This document shows, piece after piece, positions 1 to 10,800 of a stretch of DNA of 64,000 nucleotides. The notes beneath the pieces were generated by a model, which was not told where the DNA came from, searched no databases, and saw only the letters and a program-made list of their open reading frames with translations. Every line of letters begins with the position of its first letter. Position 1 is the stretch's first letter. The position numbers and the translations under genes are program-made. The stretch comes from Miscanthus floridulus (lineage: Eukaryota; Streptophyta; Magnoliopsida; Poales; Poaceae), in contig NC_089582.1 of the NCBI RefSeq assembly GCF_019320115.1, positions 122,661,259 to 122,725,258 of the forward strand. Direction: 5' to 3'.

Positions 1-1161
1 ACATTTGTGGAAGGGTTAAGGTGGACCATATGCGTACGCCTAGATTTCTATAGCCCTTGCCTATTCCTATTTGGAAATGGGAAGAAATTTCTATGGATTT
101 TATTGTGGGTTTACCCCGCATGTCCAAGGGCTACGACTCTATTTAAGTCATTGTGGATGTCTTACCAAGTCCGCTCATTTTCTTCCGGTGGATACAAGAT
201 ATTCAGCCAAGAAGTATGCCAAGTTGTATTTTGATCGGGTTGTGACTCTACATGGAGTTCCTCTTACCATTGTTTCCAATAGAGGGTCAGTCTTTGTCTC
301 TCGTTTCTGGGAGCAACTTCAGAAATGTCTTAGTACTAGCCTCCTCAGAAGTTCAGCTTATCATCTGCAAACTGACAGTTAAACAAAAAGAGTCAATCAG
401 GTAAAAAAGAGTTAATAAGGTACTTGAGGATATGTTGAGGGCTTGTGTCAGCTCTTTTCTAGAGAGGTGGGATGAATGCTTGACTCTAGCTGAGTTTTCT
501 TATAATAATAGCTATCAAGAAAGCATTCATATGGCACCTTTTGAGGCCTTGTATGGCAAGAAATGTAGAACACCTTTTAACTAGGTTGAAGTGGGTGATC
601 ATGGTTATTTTGGACCTGATTTTATCAAACAAGCTCAAGAGCAAGTTAGTGTTATTCAGTCATTTGAAGGCAGCTCAGAATTGTCAGAAAGCTTATACGG
701 ACAAGCGAAGAAGGCCCTTGCAATTTGAAGTTGGTGATCATGTGTATCTCAAAGTGTCTCCCATGAGAGGGGTGCATCGCTTTGGTGTCTGGGGAAAGCT
801 AGCCCCTCGCTATGTTGGACCTTACAAGATTTTGGCCCGATGTGGTTCTATTGCCTACCATATCTAGCTCCTGGATATTTTGTCAGCAGTATATAATGTC
901 TTCTATGTTTTCTAGTTAAAGAAATGTTTGTAGGTTCCTGATGAAGTTGTGGAAATTGAAGGACTTCCCCTCTAGCCTGACTTGTCTTATATTGAGCATC
1001 CTATTAAGATCTTAGATGAAAAAGAAAGAGTGACTAGAAACAATGTGGTGAAGTTTTATAAAGTTCAGTGGCAAAATCACTTGAAGGACGAAGCAACATG
1101 AGAGCAAGAAAGATATATCTTGAAGCATTATCCCTACCTTCTTTCTAGTTCACTAAGGTAA
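1..1161 (+). pseudogene. Decayed integrase and chromodomain of Tekay-like pol
   Basis: About 60-390 encodes an integrase core remnant in shifting frames (motifs LTKSAHFLPVDTRYSAKKYA and YFDRVVTLHGVPLTIVS). About 540-870 covers the integrase C-terminal part (VGPYKILAR). About 979-1140 encodes a chromodomain-like stretch (YIEHPIKILDEKERVTR, VKFYKVQW, ERYILKHYPYLL). These are characteristic of Ty3/Gypsy chromoviruses of the Tekay/Del type, whose chromodomain is thought to steer integration into heterochromatin. Frameshifts and stops at former Gln or Trp positions (near 867, 916, 975 and 1099) rule out a functional product. Confidence 0.8.
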
Positions 1162-1250
1162 TTGTTTAAATTGGAATTTATTCTTATCTCTTTTCCTACA
1201 CTAGGTACTCACGAAATCTTAGGACAAGATTTTGTTTAAGGGGGGAGAGT

Positions 1251-4007
1251 TGTAACACCATCGGTATTACACCCCAAATCAATTATTAAAACATGTCATG
1301 AGCATCATGTTTATGTGTTAATGCATGTGATAAAGTATGTAGATCAATTTATTGTAACTAAAAATGACTTAAAAATGTTAAACGAAAGTTGCTCCACGAT
1401 TCGTACAGTTAGCAAGTAGGGGTGTAAACTAATTTTTATTGTACAAAAATGCTATAGAACATGTATGTGACACTTAAATGAACTTTGAAATGTGAACTTT
1501 GTAGATGACAGTGAAATACTTGCTGTCAAAAAATAATATTACTAGCTAATATTTCCACTAGCTTAGAAATCATAAGTTGAAATCAAATTCAGCTCAAAAC
1601 TTAGAAAATTTCAAAGTCTGTCGACAGCTAGACATTGCTATGTTTAGTAAATTATTTTGAGAGATTGGGTTAAGGGGTCATGTAGTGTTATAGCTTGATT
1701 TGGTAGTCTCATATGCCATCTTGAGCATGTTGAAGATGGTTTAGGTCCAGAAGCAACCGTTTAGTTTTTATGGGCGCTTCACAATTCATGCACGTCACAA
1801 CCTCGGGGTGGTTGGCGCCGTGCGCGCGGTCACCGCGAGGCCACTCCACGCCGTGCACATGGCCGTGTTCGCACGGTCAGCCATGTTGCCATGCTAGGTC
1901 AGTCAGGCCACCTGGGCTTGGCCGAGGCCAGCCATAGCGAGCCACTGGCCCCGCACCCTACTGTCGTGCCTCGCGTTGCCGCCATTGGGGCCGCCACGGC
2001 CACGCTGCGCTGTCGTCGTGTCCGCCCACTGCTGCCTTGTCGTACTACAGACCCACCTCGCACCACGATGCTATCACTACCATCGCATCATCATCGCATT
2101 TGCGCCTATCTATTGTACCCCAACGCTGCTGCCGGCCCAGTTCAAGGCCGCAACTACCGTGCGCATGTGGCCGAGCCACCGTCGCCTTTTCATTTAAGGC
2201 GCTGCGCCGCGTGGGCCACGCCGATCAGACATGCGCATGCCTTGTCCATAGCGCCTTCGCATGGGTGTCCTGATCACGCCGCTCGCATCCCATTAAGGCG
2301 ACGATGAGCCGAGCCCACCTACCACGCCCTGTCTGTCTCTCTCTCTCTGCAGCCGCCGTTGAGCCGCGCCATTAAATTCACCAGGGAGAGATTACCTCAA
2401 GTCAATTTGTCATGTTGTTGGCTCCATCACATAGCTACCTAGCTACCCATCCCCACCCTGCCTTGAATGGTGCCTGGTCGAGCTCCAATTTTGGAGTTTC
2501 CTTGCCGCCATGCTGATAAGGCCGCGTCCGGCTGTAGGTGTGAGCAGCTCTCCCATCGGCCCTCTCGAGCCAATTCACCTGCACCACTAGCATCACCTTG
2601 ATTCCCTCTCCACCTTGCGCTTCTTAGTCGAACCGCTACCACCTCTCCTTCATCACTGACGCGACTGTGTCATCGCGGTGCGTCGTCGCACGGCTCAACC
2701 GCACGTGGCCAGCCTTCCTCCATCATCCTCTGCCCCAACTGTCACCTCGGCCTAGTCCATGGTAGCCTTCTGATGCTCATGCGCTAACCGATTAGGTTTG
2801 TAGCTACCCTAGCTCACCAGAACAGTGGCGCCGAGGTCACGGATGGTCGCGCGCCACTACAGCCTTCCCTAGCGAGTTCCATCACCCCTCACCGCTGCTT
2901 AGTGTAGCCACTCGGGTAAGAGATGGTGATCGACCCGTTAGGTGGGCCCACATAGGACCTAGGTGGCCGACGTAAGCACTTAGTGCCGCCGCTCGCCGCG
3001 CTGCCATGCGCTGGGTTGCCGAGGGTGCGCGCGTGCAAATTAGGGAAAGGCCAGGGGGTTAAGTCAGAAGTTATGAGAGAAGGGGAAATAGTGTTAGTAC
3101 TTAGTTGTAATTCGGGAGAAGTATGTGGTCTATTTTGCAAAAATGTCAGCGCGCACGGGGTTTCCCCGTCACGGGCCATCTCCGCGTGGGCTCGCGCACG
3201 CGATGCATCGCGTGGGCCGCCTGTGTGGGCCACGTGGGAGAATTCATTTATCTTTTTTCATAAGGAGTTAGAAATAGTTTTTAATATAATTTTTGAGCTG
3301 ATCTTTGATAAATCATATAAAATCGTGTAGGTGTCAAAAAATTGTGAAATAAATTTTGTTAGGTTTCTAAAATTGTGCTCTATCTGTTAGTGTATTTAGT
3401 TCATATATGTACATGTTGATACCAGGAGCTATTAAATCATTTGAGAGTGCTCAATATTATTAAGTTAATTATTGTAAGAATTTTTACGGTAAATTGGTGA
3501 TAGCTGTAGCCCTAAAACTTTTATAGCAGTATCATGGTATTATTATGTACTCACTGTAATTTTTGTAGCTTTAGAATAGAGTAAACATAAGGGTAGTTAA
3601 ATGCTCTTTGTTTTAAAAATACATTAAATCATTAGTAGAAATAAATATATGTATCCTTCATTTGTAATGCTAGGTGTTTGTTAGTTGAACCCAACACTTT
3701 GCTTGGTAAATATGATAGTTAGCTTAGTGCCCTAGTCATTAGAGCAAGCTTAGTAGCTTAGTATGCGTATTCTTATTTTAAGAGTTGTTGTTGTATAAAT
3801 GCTAAGTGTTGCATCATCATCGTATGCATGTAGAGAACGAGTTGGTGGAGTTCGTGACCGCTGAAGAGCAGGAGTACATGGAGATGATCGACGAGTATGA
3901 GGAGGAGGTTCTCATATAGGAGGAAGCCTCACAGCCACCGACGACTAACATAGCTGATAATTCGCCTGCCCAAGGCAAGCCCCGGTGCATAACCCTTATT
4001 TTGAATA

Positions 4008-4095
<88 letters not shown>

Positions 4096-5040
4096 TGTGC
4101 ACATACTTGCTTATGGGAGCGGGAAGGCTCGTTGCTCTCTTGTCGTGGGTTCTAGCTCTTTATGGACCGACTGATTGGAGGCGGGGATGGTGGAGGTCTA
4201 AGCACTACACTAAGTCTAGGATTTAAGAGTGGGGGCTTGGAGTCTAAGTTTGGATGGAGCCGAGACCCCTTGATAGGAGAGTGGTGGGTTGGTCTTGCTT
4301 GTGCCTGAGGTACAAGCGAGGCATATGTTTCGAGGTACCCAGCTGGGATACATTGGTCCGAGAATCGTTGTGTGATATAGTACGACTTGGATATGGTCTA
4401 GCACCGTAGTAAGAACTGGAAGATGAAAGGGGATGAATGGATCTGATTTGCTCAACTCTTGTTTGAAAGTAGAACATGTGCTTACATAGAATGGTTAGCT
4501 AATGAACTAATCATGATAGCTAATAAAACACATACATAAGGATTCACTACTAGTAATGCTTTTTGCAAAAAGGAAACTCAGCAAACCATAAAGCTTATCA
4601 TATCCTTTGGAGTTGGGAAATTATTCCCACTAGTCGGGTAAGTCTTGCGAGCACATTATGTACTCAGTGTTTATTTACCCCTGTTGTAGGTGCAGCTTGA
4701 GGAGTGGCTATTGTATGGAGGATTCTTCTGGTGGGCACAGATGGATCCTTGTATCTTATCGTTAGATGTTTATTTCAATTTCACTGTTTAAATTCCACAC
4801 TCTTAACTTGGTATTGTAATAATGTATTTTTGAGAACCCTTATTGTATGAAATAGACTAAGTATTGTAAACTCGTTCTCATTATTGGATTCTGGATGAAA
4901 ATATCGATTGTTCGAGTTCTCCCTTAGGGTGTGCTCGACGGAACTGTCCGAGATAGCTTAGTTTCGGGGTGCCTAGTGTCTAGTGGAAGACAAGCGCCTC
5001 CAAAGGTGTGTTATCTCTGGCGGTTCTGCCATAGTTCACA
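1251..5040 (+). repeat. 3' LTR of the Tekay-like element (about 3.8 kb)
   Basis: It starts TGTAACACC directly after a purine-rich tract and ends ...TTCACA at the border with the interrupted gag of the next element. LTRs above 3 kb are usual for the Tekay clade. A GC-rich block lies at about 1790-3240 and a compound TA/TG microsatellite near 4013. Short open frames inside (for example 1891-2307 and 2983-3330) have no recognisable domain and I do not call them genes. The start is well supported; the right border is inferred from where the neighbouring gag homology begins. Confidence 0.65.
4013..4093. repeat. (TA)n(TG)n compound microsatellite
   Basis: About 28 bp of alternating TA followed by about 53 bp of alternating TG, within the LTR of the Tekay-like element. 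It is likely polymorphic in length and prone to Z-DNA formation. Confidence 0.97.
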
Positions 5041-6504
5041 CCAAATTGGCTAGAAACAATGAAAGGTTGCAGATAATGAAATTGTCAATATCCGCTCCAC
5101 CGGCTTGGCAAGCAAGACGATAATCCTCGAGCCATAGTCTAGGGTTTGTTTCCCCAAAGTATTTCAAGATGTTAGTCGACGGTCGGTACCATGGTGGGAA
5201 GACAATGTTGAGGATGTGTTGGCCAAAGGCCTGAGGTCCCGGCAAGTTGGGGCTTGGGCTTCGGTCCTTGCCACCATCGTAGCATCCGCCACGACGAGGG
5301 TGGTAGCCATGGCTAGCCTCCTCCCTCTCATCGTTGTGGCATGCATGCGGGCATCTAAGGTGTTGCGCACATCACAGTGGAGACCGAGACGCTCATGCAC
5401 TGGGGACGCGGTGCATGGCCTGCCGCCTAGCCACGCCGGTGGACTAACACGTCCCTATCAGGTCACTCTGAGGGCGTGCACTGCCTAGCATCGAGCTTGC
5501 GTCGTTGGGACAGTGAGCTCTTGGCCTGCTGCGCCGCTACATGCTCGAGTAGTGTGCGAATCTCATGATGGGCTTGACGATCCTCAGGTGTCGCGGGCTC
5601 CGAAGGCCCCCGGAGCATGGTCGTTGTGGCAGCGATGTTCTGGCTTGCCCGGGTGAAGTGTGGGAGGGCTTCATCATCCTTGATGATCCTCCGATTCATG
5701 TCACGGGCCATGGCACGCGCATGCCCACCATCTCCATGGCGCTCAATCTCTCGCTCGAGCTTCGCGTGTTCCTGCTCGAGCTGGAGTCATGCTTCTTCGA
5801 GCTCTTGGTGTCACGCCCTCAGTTGCTCTACCTGCAGGCGAGGTGGGGCCCCTGCATCCCCCTCGACCTCGTCATCGAGGTCGTCTATTGGGGTAGCCAC
5901 TCCCTCGTGGCTGTTTTCGATGTATCCCTCGAGGGTACTTGCCATGAAACATTCTCGCGAAGGGTGATGGCTCCCCCTGCTGGAGTCATATTCAAAGGGC
6001 GACTCCGATTCTCCCACGAGAAGGTCGTGGAAAGATTCCACGACATATTCGGTCATCCCCACGAACTCATTGTTCGTAGGGGAGGGGGGCGTGCACTGTG
6101 CCATAAGGTGGCCAACGGTCTCTATGGTGTTGTGTAGACCGAACGGGAGTGTTGTCAGGGCGCTTCGGATGAGGTATTCCGAGGAGAGCGGCTCACCTCC
6201 GGCAAGCTACGTCATGACGTTGGCGAACAAAAAGGTGAGGCAGCGCAGGTCCCCTCGGGATGGTCGGGGTCCTAGGAAGACGCCGAGCTGACGCTCTTGC
6301 CTCCTGTAATTGAAGCCGAGGAGCTAGTCACTCCCGGGGGCGCGGGTCGATGGAGTGGAGAGGCTGGACGGCGGCGGAAACCTACGCCAACTCTCCCTCC
6401 GTCGTAACGATGAAGTCCAGGTTCCCGAAGCGCACGTGCGTGCCCAGGACCTAGCTGACGCCATGACTAGCCATTCGAGGCCTGATGTGGATGCCGAGAC
6501 GTGC
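5041..6504 (-). pseudogene. gag remnant of the minus-strand Tat-like element
   Basis: Fragments in different frames match the intact gag in order. About 6104-5811 contains SRECF and an acidic stretch. About 5711-5463 has RASQNIAATTTMLRG and the polar segment after it. About 5245-5041 has KYFGETNPRLWLEDYRLACQ. The last piece stops within the capsid-like core at the Tekay-like insertion. Frameshifts make it non-functional. A TTG where TCG is expected at the junction fits CpG deamination. No protease or polymerase domains remain in this part. Confidence 0.75.
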
Positions 6505-6510
6505 AAAAAG

Positions 6511-6528
6511 CCCCTACCTGGCGTGCCA
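6511..6528 (-). other. Primer binding site
   Basis: Minus-strand sequence TGGCACGCCAGGTAGGGG, two bases inside the LTR end. It begins with TGG, complementary to the CCA tail of a tRNA, and differs by one base from the PBS of the intact element. It is consistent with priming by a tRNA-Arg (identity recalled, not searched). Confidence 0.75.
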
Positions 6529-6530
6529 AC

Positions 6531-7618
6531 TGTCGATGTTTTCAGACCACCGATGAGTAAATTTGTATTTGTGCGTCTGGCTTGGATGGTGTGCTCGGAG
6601 GACACAAGGGTTTATACTGGTTCGGACGGAACGTCCCTACGTACAGTTCGATGTTGCTCGTGTTACCGGCACTTGGTTTATAGTAGGGGTTATAAATAGG
6701 CGAGAGAGAGAGGATCACAAGTCTCTGGTGGAAGGAGTGAACGGGTGCTGAGAGCTCGCTTGCCGCTCAACTGTGTGCTCGTGTCGTGCTCTTATGTCAA
6801 GATCTCTCCTTTCATGGGGCACCCTACTTTCCCTTTTATAGACGAAGAGAAAACACGGGTTACAGAGGAGGAAAAGTAGAAGAACGAGAGAGAAGAAGGC
6901 TTCCAGGGTTGCTGGGTCCTTCTCCTTCATGCGGGTCCCGTCGATCCCGTAGATGTCAACAGGGACGGCTCCATGTCGCGGCCCTGTTCGTCATCGGCAC
7001 CATGCACAGGCGTCATCTGCCGGTCATGGCATTTCACTCCGTCCCGGCGGACGTCGTGGTGAACTGACGCGCCTATCAGCGTCCGTACGAATATTAGATA
7101 GAATAACACCGGCACACCCGACACTGTTCTTGATGTGAATCTCCAGATATGACCCGTCATGGCCACGTGTTACATCGAGATGTGTCAGCCTCTTCCCTGG
7201 CGTCAGAGTTTTGACCCAAGCCCATACGCTTAGACCTAGAGTGGTTGGCGACGGTATAGATCCCCGATGGACGAGACGAAACCCACGTCCTCAAGGTCAG
7301 GCGAGACGGAGCCCACGACCTTAGACAAGACGAAAACCACATCCTTAGGGTCGAACGAGACGGAGCCCGCACCCAAGGGGTCGGGCGAGACAGAGCCCAC
7401 GACCTCGAGGTCGGGCAAAACAAAACCCACGGCCTCGAGGTCAGACGAGACGGAGTCCACGGCCTTGGACAAGACGGAACCCGCGTCCTTAGGGTCGGAC
7501 GAGACGTAGCCCACGGCCTCGAGGTCGGGCGAGATCTTTTAATGTCTTGAGCCATCCGGGGAAGTCAGCATGAGCGCTAACTTTCTTGCTTGGGTATCCC
7601 TAATATCGATACCCGACA
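6531..7618 (-). repeat. 5' LTR of the minus-strand Tat-like element (1088 bp)
   Basis: On the minus strand it runs from TGTCGGGTATCGATATTAGG (7618) to AAAACATCGACA (6531), with TG/CA ends and the TGTCG/CGACA inverted termini. A TATA-like motif lies near 6833-6840 (minus), about 300 bp before the 3' end, so R-U5 is about 300 bp. The 7268-7530 part is an imperfect minisatellite. Confidence 0.8.
7268..7530. repeat. Imperfect ~30-bp minisatellite in LTR U3
   Basis: About eight imperfect units built on a GAGACGGAGCCCACGACCTC-type core (roughly 30-33 bp). Read in frame they give a repetitive Ser/Thr/Glu-rich open frame, but this is a by-product of the repeat rather than a gene. A comparable GC-rich repeat occupies the U3 end at 48850-48975. 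Confidence 0.75.
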
Positions 7619-7831
7619 AAAATTGTGTAAAATCTAAATCAACCAAAGAATTAACAGGATTGTGTAAATATCTGTTTGGTCTTTACAGCTGGTACACGAA
7701 AGAATTGCATGTGTATTTCTGTACACAAAAGAATTAACAGATCTCCGTATAGAAATCCTATATAGTGTAAATGTGAGACGACCCTATGTCATAGAATACA
7801 CTGCTGCCACTCTGCTAGGCATCCTATGCAA
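7619..7831. other. Host sequence 3' of the S-acyltransferase gene
   Basis: AT-rich host DNA between the LTR end and the stop codon of the minus-strand gene. It should contain that gene's 3' UTR and polyadenylation site. No further feature seen. Confidence 0.6.
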
Positions 7832-10800
7832 TTAGACAATTGCATCGGAGCGAGTAGGGAACTCAAGGCCTCGAAGCGCAGGGATGTTGTGCAGATCCTC
7901 TGTAGAGTACAAGGGAACAAACCAGAGCAACTTTTTGGTACCAAAGACCTGCAGTAACCTGTATTACAGATGGCCGGGACGTAAATGATATAAAGGTCAG
8001 GCAGTGAATTATACCATAAAGATTACCTGCTCCAAGTTTCTTTTCCATCCTAGGTCATATTTCCATGAAACTGACTTCTTTCGGTCATAGACCTGGAACA
8101 AGATTGATCCAAAGCAATCATATTGTAATGTTTTTGGAATGCCATCAAGGAAACAAGCTACTCCCTCCATTCCAAATTATAAAATATTTTAGCTTTTTTT
8201 AGATACATTGGTTTTACTATGTATCTAGCAATAATATATATCTAAGTGTATAGCAAAAGCTATGTATCTAGAAAAGACAAAACGTCTTATAATTTGGAAT
8301 GGAGGGAGTATTAATCTACTGGGATGTAGTGCTGAAATTATTAAGTGCGAAGCAAGAGAAGAAAACAATCAAAATCAGAATTAAAATGATTGGACAGTGT
8401 GTGCGCTATACAATTCCATTTGATGAATACTGCATTTTGAATCTTGTGCATGATGGCCACATTTGATCCAGTTTCCATATTAACAGGTAATTAGGTAGAT
8501 GAAGTTTGATGTGTCATCAAGACATTTCTTTATTTATGAATTGTGCAAAAAAAAAGAGAGCAAGAGAACTAATGTCACAAAATCACCTCTATAGAAGTCG
8601 TATTACGTGTAACAAGAGACGTGTGCATTCCAATGAAACAGAGGAGGCTCAGCGCAAATGCTAAATTTAGAACTGCAACAAAGACCAACTGTTACGTAAC
8701 TTGCACAACTTTGAGGTAAGTAAGTTTGATGCTTCCAAGCAAAGGAAAAGGTTTACCAAAAGCAAGAAATAGAATAGCAATATCCCCAGGAGAGCTGGAA
8801 CGCCTACTTTCATCTTGAAAAAACTCAATAAAGTTTGGGAGTAGTACCAAGGTATCCAGCACAGTCTCAATAAATGTATACACCTATATAACATAGGAAA
8901 ATCAACTTTAAGATAAATAAATAACAAGAAATAAGGTATCTAAACAGGCAAACAGAGAACGTCACTATTGAGAAGTAAAAGGTAAATAAAAATACAATCA
9001 TGTTTCTTTTGTTCTAAGTACAGGCCTGGCCTCAACTATTAGGGCTCTTTGTTAATGGTTGACAAACTTATCTAGTAGCAGAAAGTAGAGCTTGCACACC
9101 TGCATACTAATGACTGGTAATCAATTGTTGGTATGTCAGCATGCCAGCTAGGGAACAGAATTATTGCCAAGTTTTATTACATATTTGCAAGAACAACCAA
9201 ACCAATAGAATGGTTGAACTTGAAGAGAAGGCCTTGGTTACGGTTTAGCATTTACAGGCTCCTTATTGCAGGAGAATCAAATATTTTTTCAGCATAAAGA
9301 GATGAATAAACACAATTCTACATACAGTTTGGCAAGAAAGTAATGCTCCATGTCAAAACCACGTCAGCTATCCACATTTTGAAAGAAATAAAGTCAGATT
9401 TATGGAACTGTACAAATATAGCGACAGTTTCTGCAAGAACATACCAAACAATAAATTTCAAAAACAGAACTCTATGTGGCAACATGGTCAGGGAAACAGG
9501 AAAATGTAAAAAAAATGAAGAGGGAACAAGCAATGTTTCAGTGATACAAATGTGTAGAATAAGCAAGAACAGGGAAGCCACATTAAATGTTTCAGCTGTA
9601 CCAGAAAAAGGAGAAAATACTTGTAGTTCCTTGCTCCAACACAATTCACTACCCAAATGCAGTGATGGTCCATTTTAAGCACACATCTGTTACCTGCATA
9701 AGAACAAAAGGTTAAAACAAGAACCCAGAGAAATACTAGGTGACATCTAACTTATTCATCCAAACTTTTATGGATGCAATAGAAACAAGATAAGAGGATG
9801 GCAGATCCTTAGCCAAGCTAATAAAACCAGAAGAACATCAAAGAGATTCTTGGCTATGCATGTATATCTTGTAGATTTGCTATATGAAGACTGCTTAATG
9901 TTCAATGTCATTATAACCACTAGATATTTTGCAGAAATTTGACAGCGTTTGCTTTTTTTCAATCATAGCAAGGAACATCAACAGGAAGATCTGGATCAGG
10001 AACCAAAAAAACTGAACAGTGACAAAAAAAAAGTTAACATAAATATGAGATAACTATCACAAATACTACTGTAGCTAACATGTGACTTTGGCAAAGAATC
10101 ACTAATGAACAATGGTTGTGTTGCAACTTTTCAAACAGTGGTCATTAGTTAAAGGCTAGTTACTATCCACAGGAAAGATGACTTACAAACAGAACAATGA
10201 TGACAGCGGGGAGGTTTGCCATTTTGACAGCGAGAACAATATCTAGGAGCACTTCCTTGCTCCTCTGAAGAGGAAAATGAAGGATTCCCACTATCTTCAG
10301 CATCATGCCTCCAGTTTTCAGGTACAGCACCAGGATCAGTGAAAACAGCCATCAAATAGCACCACAGAATCATTGCAAGCTGCAGAATAAACAAGATCCC
10401 TGAAGAAGTTTAAGCAAGACAGAATCAAATATAATCATGATTCGTATTTCTAATTTTAAAGTCCATGTTAAAAACTAAAAAATGTAAAAAAATTCAAAGT
10501 ACTGTTTATAAAACGAGATATTCTCAGTCTAGCTGGAAGAATCAAAGCTTTTTTCCCCATATGAAATCTAGGAATTGGAACATCCAATTCATGTAAGAAA
10601 AAAAAAAGCAATTCTAAAGCACAAGGTGAACTACACAAATAAGGTTACAAAACAATTGACACAGCTTGATTTCTCTGCTAGACTTTTTTTTTTTTGAGAA
10701 AGCAGTAATTGAAACCCAACAGTGGTACTGGTATTATATAAATAATATATAAGGAAAACTGTACAAACAGAAAAGAAAAAGGAGTTATACAGTAAGGGTA

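Larger units (their letters stand above)
1..5040 (+). mobile_element. Tekay-like chromovirus (Ty3/Gypsy), 3' portion
   Basis: Seen: integrase remnants, then a chromodomain remnant, a purine-rich tract (about 1239-1250) and an LTR starting TGTAACACC. This is the order of a chromovirus 3' end. The 5' part lies left of the window. The right end abuts the gag of a minus-strand Tat-like element at 5040/5041, so this element inserted into that one and is the younger of the two. The target duplication cannot be checked because the left end is outside the window. Several stops replace expected Gln or Trp codons, so the copy is old and inactive. Confidence 0.8.
5041..7618 (-). mobile_element. Minus-strand Tat-like Gypsy element, 5' portion (LTR, PBS, partial gag)
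   Basis: Read on the minus strand, the order is LTR (7618 to 6531), a 2-nt spacer, primer binding site (6528-6511) and gag down to 5041, where the Tekay-like element interrupts it. Gag resembles that of the intact element at 18804 (shared motifs GETNP.LWL.DYRLACQ.GGAD and RASQN.A). The LTR ends AAAACATCGACA, like the intact family's AAAACACCGACA, and starts TGTCGGGTATCGATATTAGG. Pol is not in the window; it should lie left of the Tekay-like insertion. This copy gives an orientation reference for the abnormal element at 17392-49063. Confidence 0.8.

Noticed and set aside
1891..2307. 138-codon frame in the GC-rich part of the Tekay-like LTR
   Set aside because: Inside an LTR, overlapping other frames, composition explained by GC content.
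7267..7509. 80-codon Ser/Thr/Glu-rich repetitive frame
   Set aside because: Direct product of a minisatellite in an LTR.
9343..9678. 111-codon plus-strand frame
   Set aside because: Antisense to exon 3 and intron 3 of the S-acyltransferase gene.
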